Of a stretch of 64,000 bases of DNA, positions 7,038 through 14,261 are shown in pieces. The stretch is from Celerinatantimonas yamalensis. GTDB taxonomy: Bacteria; Pseudomonadota; Gammaproteobacteria; Enterobacterales; Celerinatantimonadaceae. Location of the stretch: NCBI RefSeq assembly GCF_046054155.1, contig NZ_JBEQCT010000003.1, positions 310,001 through 374,000 on the forward strand, in the 5' to 3' direction. The notes under the pieces were generated by a model. It was not told where the DNA came from and searched no databases. It worked only from the letters and a program-made list of their open reading frames with translations. How positions within the stretch are numbered: the stretch's first letter is position 1; each line of letters begins with the position of its first letter. The position numbers and the translations under genes were made by a program.

Positions 7038-9058
7038 ATCCAACGGGTTAGCTTATTGAGTAAATTTTCTTTGGCTGATGGTTTAACCAAATAATCATTC
7101 ATCCCGCAGTTTAACATGCGTTGAATCGTGGCAATCTGACTATCACCCGTATGGCCAATAATGGGAATTTGCTGATAGCTATCGTTTGACGAACGAATAG
7201 CTTGGGTGGTGGCAAAACCGTCTAAGACAGGCATCTCGATATCCATTAAGACTAAATCGATAGGTTCTTGAGCTATTAGTTGCAGGGCTTGTTGGCCTTC
7301 ATTGGCTTGAATAACATGGTAGCCATGTGTTTGCAACATTAGGGTCGTTAATTGTCTGACCGATTGGTTATCATCAACCACTAAAATACTTTTTTGTCGC
7401 GATTGTTTTTCTGGTGTGGTGAGCTGAATATTGTTTGGAATAATTGTTTCAAATAACAGTTTCTCGATCATCTCAATGCCATTTTCGACAAGCTGATCAA
7501 CGTTGATTTTTGGCAACAAGGGTGTAATGGCTAGAGGTCCGTGTGGCTTTGACGCGTCAGTATCGACTAAGCAAATGACGGCGTGATCAAATAAGTGTAC
7601 TAAGGGTTTGCCATGTTGGTTAAGTGTCGTCGAATCTATAAAAATAAGATCGGGTTTACGCCAACTATTGGTATGCGCTAGGATCTGTTGGGGCAGACGC
7701 TGCTCAACATGAAATTGATAGTGGTGAGCCAGCTGTTCAAGCTTTTGGCTAAATAACTTTGATTGTCCAATATATAAAATGGCTTGAGTGGCAAGTGTAT
7801 CTAATTTGAGTTGATTGACACTGCGGCTAGTATACGTTGGAAATAATAAAGAGAATTCTGTCCATTGCCCAAGTTGTGATTGGCAACTGATGTCACCGCC
7901 TAGCGATTTCATGACGCGTAAACAAAAGGGCAGGCCTAAGCCAAAGCCACTTGCTTTATCTTTTGTATAAAAATCCTGAAATATCTGCGGAAGGACTTCT
8001 TGACTTATCCCTGCGCCATTATCTTTGATGCTAATTTGTGGATGGCCGTCAATGATCTTTAGCGTAATATCGATTTGGAAGTCATCATGACAGCGGTAGA
8101 CCAGCGCATTTTTGATTAGATTATAGAGTACATATTTAAGTAATATATCACTACCAAAGTAACTTGCGTGAAGTTCGCTAGTAAACCGAACCGCTTTGCG
8201 CTCCTCATTATTCGTATACGAATAATCGCGCAGAGCCGTATGGATCACAGTAGTTATATCATGTTGTCTAAATGTCGCGATTGAAATTCGATGCTGGTCG
8301 ATGGAGGTCAGTAGAAGATCAATAGTTTCTTGGCCGCCATGGATCACGTCATTTGCTTCTTGGAGCAATTGTTCGACCTGTTGGTACTCTAGTGCGGTGA
8401 GCGGGTGATGGGATGGGCCACGTTTGAGTAGTAATGTTTTTAGAATATCAACAGTTGACTGTAGCGCACTTAACGGGTTTCTAATCTCGTGAGCGATGCT
8501 TGCTCCAAATGACTTGGCAAGTGACGTTTTGGATTCGTGGGAATTCTGATTTCGAATATAGAACATACTGCCAAATGAATAGGTAAATATAAAGATCGGA
8601 ATATAAGACCAATGAAAAGCACTTAAAGGGGGATGATTGAGTTGAATGTCGGCAATAAAATAGGCGAGGGCAAAATTAATCACCGCTTGTACTAGCATCA
8701 CTTTGGTGTCATAGACGGTTAAAATATGTAAGAAGGTGGCCGCCATTAATGACAAAACCCAAACATTACTCCAGTGGTTCATAAACAACATATAACTGAA
8801 GAAAAACGGCAAACAAAAACCAATAGCAACCAAATAATAAATGGGCATATAGTTTTGTATCAGTTTGGGCAGCTGTTTTCTTAGTGCTATAGGGATGAAC
8901 AGCACCGAGCAAACGACACGTATCCCTAGCGATTCATAAGGCTGAGGGAAGATATACGTCCACACATAATAGTAGATAGGATAACCTATTATCGCCATGC
9001 AGCTAATGAGCGTTAGGTTAGGCTCTGAGTATAGATATATTTTTTTTGCAGCGTTCAT
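7034..9058 (-). CDS. cqsS: CAI-1 receptor hybrid histidine kinase CqsS
   Basis: Inner-membrane sensor for CqsA-made hydroxyketones; known CqsS is a kinase at low signal and a phosphatase at high signal, feeding a phosphotransfer protein (LuxU) and LuxO. Six TM helices fill about residues 14-168. The HisKA block SIAHEIRNPLSAL holds phospho-acceptor H190; HATPase motifs NLIKNAL, DNGAGIS and GFGLGLPFC follow, then a receiver with LVVDD and D606 in VLMDIEMP. The ATG at 9058 gives MNAAKKIYLYSEPNLTLI, aligning with the Vibrio N-terminus; an upstream TTG (9088) lacks support. W100 and S103 match ligand-pocket positions, and F166 falls where V. cholerae has Cys170. No luxU or luxO is in the window. 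Confidence 0.95.
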   Translation of the reverse strand: MNAAKKIYLYSEPNLTLISCMAIIGYPIYYYVWTYIFPQPYESLGIRVVCSVLFIPIALRKQLPKLIQNYMPIYYLVAIGFCLPFFFSYMLFMNHWSNVWVLSLMAATFLHILTVYDTKVMLVQAVINFALAYFIADIQLNHPPLSAFHWSYIPIFIFTYSFGSMFYIRNQNSHESKTSLAKSFGASIAHEIRNPLSALQSTVDILKTLLLKRGPSHHPLTALEYQQVEQLLQEANDVIHGGQETIDLLLTSIDQHRISIATFRQHDITTVIHTALRDYSYTNNEERKAVRFTSELHASYFGSDILLKYVLYNLIKNALVYRCHDDFQIDITLKIIDGHPQISIKDNGAGISQEVLPQIFQDFYTKDKASGFGLGLPFCLRVMKSLGGDISCQSQLGQWTEFSLLFPTYTSRSVNQLKLDTLATQAILYIGQSKLFSQKLEQLAHHYQFHVEQRLPQQILAHTNSWRKPDLIFIDSTTLNQHGKPLVHLFDHAVICLVDTDASKPHGPLAITPLLPKINVDQLVENGIEMIEKLLFETIIPNNIQLTTPEKQSRQKSILVVDDNQSVRQLTTLMLQTHGYHVIQANEGQQALQLIAQEPIDLVLMDIEMPVLDGFATTQAIRSSNDSYQQIPIIGHTGDSQIATIQRMLNCGMNDYLVKPSAKENLLNKLTRWI

Positions 9059-9227
9059 TATAGTGCTAACAATCAACTCTCTACTCAATGGTTAATTGAG
9101 TGTACGTGATTACATTTTTAATTGAAATGATAGATTCATGTTTAAAGGCAACAACGTAAAATTGCAGCAAATATTTAACCATTTATCAACTACAATCGCT
9201 TGCCTGTAGACTTGTTTAATGGGAGCG

Positions 9228-9830
9228 TTAAGCGCATGAAAAATGCGCGTCTAGTTGCCCATCTGACTTGACTTGAACCACATCCATCTGTGCCTTTCTA
9301 GCGGCTTCAAAGCCTAACTCTGTATCTTCAAAGACTACACATTGATTCGGTGTAACTGCCATTTTCTGAGCGGCTAATAAAAATGTGTCAGGGTGAGGCT
9401 TATGGCAGGCTACATCATTTGCACTGACAACGACATCAAAATAGTGACGGATCTGATTGGTGGTTAGTAGCGCTTCAGCATTGTGACGTTGACTCCCTGT
9501 CCCAATCGCCATTTTGAGTTTGCCATGGTAATACTGGACGATTGCCATAGTGGTAGGAATGACCTTACATTGATGGCGTACCTGGGTGAAATAATGGGCT
9601 TTCGCTTGACTGACAAGTATTGGATCCAGGTGTAATGACTGATGCTGGTTAATCAGGTCGATGATTTTAATTGAAGGCATGCCCCCGAGGCTATTTAACC
9701 ATGCCTCGTCAAATTGGAATTGATACTGTTGGGCAGCATGCTGCCATGCTTGAAGATGCATTGGCATTGAGTCAATGAGAGTACCGTCCATATCAAAAAT
9801 AATGGCCTGATAACGAGAAAGATCGAGCAT
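9228..9830 (-). CDS. yqaB: HAD phosphatase, YqaB (fructose-1-phosphatase) type
   Basis: Cytoplasmic HAD-superfamily phosphatase of the beta-phosphoglucomutase subgroup. The 200 residues carry motif I FDMDGTLIDS (nucleophile Asp, near residue 13), motif II IGTGSQ, motif III HKPHPDTFLLAAQ with the conserved Lys, and motif IV VVFEDTELGFEAA. RHYFDVVVSANDVACHKP closely follows E. coli YqaB, which dephosphorylates fructose 1-phosphate and similar sugars. A GCGCAT hairpin spans its last codons. It stands alone, divergent from ybhA. Exact substrate is inferred. Confidence 0.85.
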   Translation of the reverse strand: MLDLSRYQAIIFDMDGTLIDSMPMHLQAWQHAAQQYQFQFDEAWLNSLGGMPSIKIIDLINQHQSLHLDPILVSQAKAHYFTQVRHQCKVIPTTMAIVQYYHGKLKMAIGTGSQRHNAEALLTTNQIRHYFDVVVSANDVACHKPHPDTFLLAAQKMAVTPNQCVVFEDTELGFEAARKAQMDVVQVKSDGQLDAHFSCA

Positions 9831-9922
9831 AAGGCTCCTGTGCGGCAGTTCGCTAATTGGTAATAAACAAGGTATTGTTAAGCACTAAAATTTGCAAATA
9901 AAATAAGCTACGGGGTTTCTTT

Positions 9923-10747
9923 ATGAGTTATCGATTGGTGGCGTTTGATCTCGATGGGACATTGCTTAATTCACAGCGGCTGATCCCTGCCGAATCGATT
10001 CAGGCGATCCAAGCGTTGCGTGCTCAAGGGGTTCGAGTCGTTCTGGTGACAGGCCGCCATCATGTGGCTGTGCGTGCTTATCACCATCAGTTACAACTTG
10101 ATACGCCAGTTGTGTGTTGCAATGGAACTTATTTATATGACTTTCAAGAGGATCGTGTGATTCATGGTGCGCCTTTGAGCCGCGAGCAAGCTGAACAAGT
10201 TTTAGAGCAGATGGCGGATGACTCGATTAATATGTTGATGTACACCACTACGGCAATGAACTATCAGAAATTGGATGATCATCTAAAAGGGCTACAAGAA
10301 TGGGCCCAAACGGTCGCGCCAGAGCTGCGTCCAGTGCTCAATCAAAGTGATCTGTATTCGCTGATTGAACAGGGTGAAACAATTTGGAAGTTCGTTGCTT
10401 GTGGTGATGACACTGATTATATTCAGCAACAAGTTCAACAACTTCAGCAGCGGTTAGGGTTAAGTTGTGAATGGTCATGGTTTAACCGCGTAGATATCTC
10501 TGCACCCGGAAACACCAAAGGCAATTGTTTACAGCAATTATTGCAAGATTGGCACATTGACCCATGCGATGTGATCGCGTTTGGTGATAATGGCAACGAC
10601 GTTAGTTTGCTAAATGCCGCAGGTGTTGGGGTAGCGATGGGCAACGCCGTTGAATCACTCAAAGAAGTCGCCGACTACATTAGTGCTGATAACGATCATC
10701 AAGGTATTGTGCAAGGATTAAAGCATTATTTTTCACTGAGTGAGTAA
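9923..10747 (+). CDS. ybhA: Cof-type HAD phosphatase, YbhA-like pyridoxal phosphatase
   Basis: HAD-superfamily hydrolase of the Cof (type IIB cap) group. The 274 residues have FDLDGTLLNS (nucleophile Asp), VTGRHHVAVRAY, LDTPVVCCNGTYLYDF, CEWSWFNRVDISAPGNTKG and VIAFGDNGNDVSLL in order. The VTGRHHVA and CNGTYLYD blocks are specific to YbhA, which removes phosphate from pyridoxal 5-phosphate, so it may take part in vitamin B6 balance. The 3' end overlaps the opposite-strand EAL gene by 15 bases. The precise substrate is an inference from family similarity. Confidence 0.85.
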   Translation: MSYRLVAFDLDGTLLNSQRLIPAESIQAIQALRAQGVRVVLVTGRHHVAVRAYHHQLQLDTPVVCCNGTYLYDFQEDRVIHGAPLSREQAEQVLEQMADDSINMLMYTTTAMNYQKLDDHLKGLQEWAQTVAPELRPVLNQSDLYSLIEQGETIWKFVACGDDTDYIQQQVQQLQQRLGLSCEWSWFNRVDISAPGNTKGNCLQQLLQDWHIDPCDVIAFGDNGNDVSLLNAAGVGVAMGNAVESLKEVADYISADNDHQGIVQGLKHYFSLSE

Positions 10748-12463
10748 CGAGGTATCTTGATCATAATAATAATGGTCAGGAGCTACTTTGGCTTGTTTTT
10801 TGGCATAACTGGCAATTTCACTGAGCTTATCTAGCGATGGTTCAAGGCCTGCGTGCCAGCGTGTGATACCGCAAGCCAGTTGCGTAAGTGGGAAAAAGGT
10901 ATGCTGACCACTTCGGCTTAGCCCCTCAATCCCACCGCGCACAATATCTTCTTGGCGATAAAGGGCTCTACTACGTTCGGCAAAGATATGTTGCACTTGC
11001 CGAACGGCTGATTGCCAGACATCGGCTTCGGTGAATATTACAATAAAATCATCGCCGCCTAGATGACCAATAAATCGAGCATAAGGTCGCAGATAATTGG
11101 TTAATAGTTGGGCGACTAATCGGATCATTTGATCGCCACGTTCATACCCACAGCAATCGTTGAATGGTTTAAAATTGTTCAGATCAAAATAAGCGACTTC
11201 AAACGGCTTTCCCAAGGCAATGAGACTTTGTAGCGTTCGATGTAATGGCACATTTCCAGGTAACATGGTTAAAGGATTGGCATAACGAGCCAACTGCAGG
11301 CGGTAGTTGGATAAGCGTCGAACCAGCTCTAAAGCGTAGCCTAATCCTTGATAGATGCCATACTGAGTAATAATAAACGCGCCATCTAAGTCATTGGCAT
11401 TGGCATGACTTAATTTTCGTCCGACTTCTGATAATGGCAAATGGTTTTCCACAATGATGGGTGCGCAATCCATGATATCCGCCACTGTTGTATGTTGATT
11501 TAAAGAGTGACCGAAGGGCCCAGAATGTCGCTCGAGTAGTTCTTCACGGCGGACAATACCCAGTACCTTTTTATGTGCATCAGTAACAGCCATATAGCCT
11601 AATTGTTTGTCATGGCGCATTTGATAAAGTAACTGATGTGATGATAGATCGGGCGAGATAGATGGAATGTTATGTAATAGTGAAGCGGCGGTATAGGGTT
11701 CATCATTGGATGGCCACGTCATCTTTTGCATGTGTGAAAGTGATTGCAAAGTTGATGCTGGCTTTTGAATAAAGAATCCCTGTAAATAGCAGATGTTGAG
11801 GTTAGTAAGCAACTCAACTTGTTCTTGAGATTCAATTTTTTCGGCAATAATGATCGTATTGAGATGTTCAGCGATTGTGATTATTTGTTCAATCAAGGTC
11901 ATGGTATTTGGATTGCTGAGCAAGGTGTCGGCAAAAAAACCATCCAGTTTGATATAATCAGGCTCAATTTGTAACAAGAGTTTTAAACTGGAATAGCCGC
12001 TACCAAAATCATCTAATGCGACATCAATATTATGTTTACGTAAGTGGGTTAAAAACTGCACATGCTGGTCAGTTAAATCAAAGGGTTGATCCTCAGTTAA
12101 TTCTACAACGAGCGGATGGCGGTTGTTCCAGCAAGTCAATTTTTGTTCACTGATATTGATATCGCGCATTAATGCACTAGGTGATAAGTTGATAAAAATT
12201 TTCTCGGTGAAGTTTTGGGCAAGCGCTTGCTCGATGGCCAGTTCTGCGCAAAACCATTCCAATTGGTACAACTGATCATGTTCTTGTGCTTTGGCAAACA
12301 AGGTTTGTGGATAAAAGTAAGGGCTATCACTGGGCCCACGAGCTAACGCTTCATAGCCGAGAACTTGGTGATGTAAATGATCCCAAATCGGCTGGAAAAA
12401 TATAGTAATATTCTTACTATGAATCAGTTGGCTAATTATGTTGGACTGTTTCTGTTGTGTCAT
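10733..12463 (-). CDS. EAL-CBS-GGDEF cyclic-di-GMP protein
   Basis: Soluble 576-residue protein with no TM segment. The N-terminal EAL domain (about 10-245) keeps the catalytic set: GYEALAR, FINLSPSAL, VVELTED, ALDDFGSGYSSLKLL, YIKLDGFF, IIAEKIES and LQGFFIQKP, so phosphodiesterase activity is expected. Two CBS repeats follow (about 255-385), likely binding a nucleotide regulator. The C-terminal GGDEF domain (about 400-560) has GGDDF rather than GGDEF or GGEEF and may be weakly active or a GTP-sensing module. It most likely links nucleotide state to c-di-GMP turnover. It starts at ATG 12463 and is monocistronic. Confidence 0.85.
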   Translation of the reverse strand: MTQQKQSNIISQLIHSKNITIFFQPIWDHLHHQVLGYEALARGPSDSPYFYPQTLFAKAQEHDQLYQLEWFCAELAIEQALAQNFTEKIFINLSPSALMRDINISEQKLTCWNNRHPLVVELTEDQPFDLTDQHVQFLTHLRKHNIDVALDDFGSGYSSLKLLLQIEPDYIKLDGFFADTLLSNPNTMTLIEQIITIAEHLNTIIIAEKIESQEQVELLTNLNICYLQGFFIQKPASTLQSLSHMQKMTWPSNDEPYTAASLLHNIPSISPDLSSHQLLYQMRHDKQLGYMAVTDAHKKVLGIVRREELLERHSGPFGHSLNQHTTVADIMDCAPIIVENHLPLSEVGRKLSHANANDLDGAFIITQYGIYQGLGYALELVRRLSNYRLQLARYANPLTMLPGNVPLHRTLQSLIALGKPFEVAYFDLNNFKPFNDCCGYERGDQMIRLVAQLLTNYLRPYARFIGHLGGDDFIVIFTEADVWQSAVRQVQHIFAERSRALYRQEDIVRGGIEGLSRSGQHTFFPLTQLACGITRWHAGLEPSLDKLSEIASYAKKQAKVAPDHYYYDQDTSLLTQ

Positions 12464-12692
12464 GCCTGTCGCGCCCTTGTTTTACCTATATCCGTCCTGA
12501 TTGCTCAAACAGCTATGTGTAACAATATTATATGAACTTATAATGATATGAGTGATGATCAATCAAATGAGAGCCATTCGCTTTGTTGTGATTTAGCTGA
12601 TTGGCTGTATATTCAACCGCTTATATAGTCGTCGAATATCGCGCAAATTACCAACAAATAAACAGAAATCTAAAAAAAGAAATAGCAAGCAC

Positions 12693-12721
12693 TTGACACA
12701 AAAGCATCTCCCTCATAGAAT
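12693..12721 (+). promoter_or_regulatory. sigma-70 promoter of the tRNA-Ala genes
   Basis: Perfect -35 TTGACA (12693-12698), 17-base spacer and -10 TAGAAT (12716-12721), then a GC-rich discriminator (GCGCCTCGCC). The last feature is typical of stable-RNA promoters under stringent control. Confidence 0.85.
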
Positions 12722-12755
12722 GCGCCTCGCCTTCATAAATTGGCATAAGACGTTT

Positions 12756-12831
<76 letters not shown>

Positions 12832-12866
12832 AATGTGTTTTATGTGATAATACCAGATTATTTGAA

Positions 12867-12941
<75 letters not shown>

Positions 12942-12942
<1 letters not shown>

Positions 12943-12981
12943 AATTCCCAAATTCCCAAATTCCCAAATTCCCAAATTCCC
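12942..12981. repeat. five-copy tandem repeat of AAATTCCC
   Basis: Five perfect, uninterrupted copies of an 8-bp unit, beginning at the 3'-terminal A of the second tRNA-Ala and ending 13 bases before the tesA stop. It is non-coding and looks like replication slippage. A T-rich stretch (TATATTTTTCTTTTT) follows and may help end the tRNA transcript. Confidence 0.95.
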
Positions 12982-12994
12982 TATATTTTTCTTT

Positions 12995-13603
12995 TTAAAC
13001 CCCAATGATTGGCTTTAGAAATTTAGCAACCTGCTCTGCTATGAGTGATTGTGCCTTGATACTAGGATGGATCCCATCTTGCTGCATCATCCCTTTTTGT
13101 GAATAGATCGGTTCGACAAAAAAAGGTAATAGTGGAATCTCAAACTGTTTGGCTAATTGATGATAAACTTGATTAAAGGCATGGGTGTAACGTTTGCCAT
13201 AATTTGATGGGATCTTGATCTCAGTAAGAATGACGTGGCATTGACTGCGCTGAGCTTGATGGATCATTTGGGTGAGTTGTTTTTTCAACAGTGAGGTTGG
13301 CAAACCTTGTAAGCCATCATTCCCGCCTAGTTCAAGTAGACACCATGTGGGCTGATATGTCTTCAATAAGATGGGTAAACGCCGAGCGCCACCACTGCTT
13401 GTTTCGCCACTACTGCTCGCATTGATAATATCAATGTTGGGTAGTTTTTTTTGCATCAGTGTTGGCCATGCCTGCGTGATATTCATGCGATGTCCTGAAC
13501 TTAAGCTATCACCTAAGATCAATAATTTTTTTGATGCTGCATTGGCATTTAGGCACCAAATAATCAGGAGACAAGTGATGAACCCAGAGACAATTTTATG
13601 CAT
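12995..13603 (-). CDS. tesA: periplasmic acyl-CoA thioesterase/lysophospholipase TesA
   Basis: SGNH-fold esterase. A signal peptide (about 1-23, ending NANA) sends it to the periplasm. The catalytic Ser is in LILGDSLSSGHRM near residue 32; GGARRLP, LELGGNDGLQG and the C-terminal DGIHPS (Asp-His pair) complete blocks I, II, III and V. The ATG at 13603 has GAGG at good spacing; an upstream GTG (13615) is less likely. The 203-residue length fits E. coli TesA. The gene start overlaps the divergent ybbA start by 26 bases. Confidence 0.93.
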   Translation of the reverse strand: MHKIVSGFITCLLIIWCLNANAASKKLLILGDSLSSGHRMNITQAWPTLMQKKLPNIDIINASSSGETSSGGARRLPILLKTYQPTWCLLELGGNDGLQGLPTSLLKKQLTQMIHQAQRSQCHVILTEIKIPSNYGKRYTHAFNQVYHQLAKQFEIPLLPFFVEPIYSQKGMMQQDGIHPSIKAQSLIAEQVAKFLKPIIGV

Positions 13604-14261
13604 TGATAACCTCACTAAGTCGATGGATGATGGTCAAGATGCCCCATTTCAATTATATCAGCAAGTGAATCTAACGATGACAACAGGTCAGTCGATTGCA
13701 CTGGTTGGACCTTCAGGCTGTGGCAAATCAACCTTATTGTCTATCATCGCAGGATTAGAACCATTCTCTCAAGGAGAAGTCTGGTTATTCGGTCAAGCGT
13801 TGAGCCAATTGCATGATGAACAGCTTTGCCGCCTGCGCTCACAATACCTTGGTTTTGTCTTTCAATCCTTTATGCTGATCCCAGGTTTTAGCGCCGCTGA
13901 AAACTTACAGATGGCTCGTTTTATTCAAGGGCAGCCATTATCGTTTGCCAGTGCGCAGGCAGTGCTCGATCAAGTGGGTTTAGCTGATAAGGCCAACCGC
14001 GATGTCGCTCATCTTTCCGGTGGTGAACAACAGCGAGTTGCATTAGCCCGCGCGATTGTCAGCAAACCGAAGTTGTTGTTAGCGGATGAGCCGACTGGCA
14101 ATCTTGATCCCGCAACCGGTGAACGAATCAGTGATTTAATGTTTGAATTAAATGAGCGCCATCAAATTGCACTGATTCTAGCAACTCACGATTCACAACT
14201 AGCGGCGCGCTGTGAGCGCTGTTATACGATTCGTCAAGGGAGCCTTTATGCCAATGACTAA
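13578..14261 (+). CDS. ybbA: ABC transporter ATP-binding protein YbbA
   Basis: ATPase of the MacB/LolD-like group, partner of the permease YbbP. The 227 residues have Walker A GPSGCGKST, the Q-loop in FVFQSFMLIPGFSA, signature LSGGEQQRVALARA, Walker B LLLADEPTGN and the switch His in LATHDSQLAARCERC. The open frame extends far upstream, but the ATG at 13578 (MNPETILCIDNLTKS) follows a GGAG site and matches family length. It shares its 5' end with divergent tesA and overlaps ybbP by 14 bases, so the ATPase-permease pair is probably translationally coupled. Substrate is unknown; lipid-related export is often suggested from the tesA linkage. Confidence 0.93.
   Translation: MNPETILCIDNLTKSMDDGQDAPFQLYQQVNLTMTTGQSIALVGPSGCGKSTLLSIIAGLEPFSQGEVWLFGQALSQLHDEQLCRLRSQYLGFVFQSFMLIPGFSAAENLQMARFIQGQPLSFASAQAVLDQVGLADKANRDVAHLSGGEQQRVALARAIVSKPKLLLADEPTGNLDPATGERISDLMFELNERHQIALILATHDSQLAARCERCYTIRQGSLYAND

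Noticed and set aside
13371..13577. In-frame N-terminal extension of YbbA
   Set aside because: It lies antisense to tesA; the family start is at 13578, with its own ribosome site.
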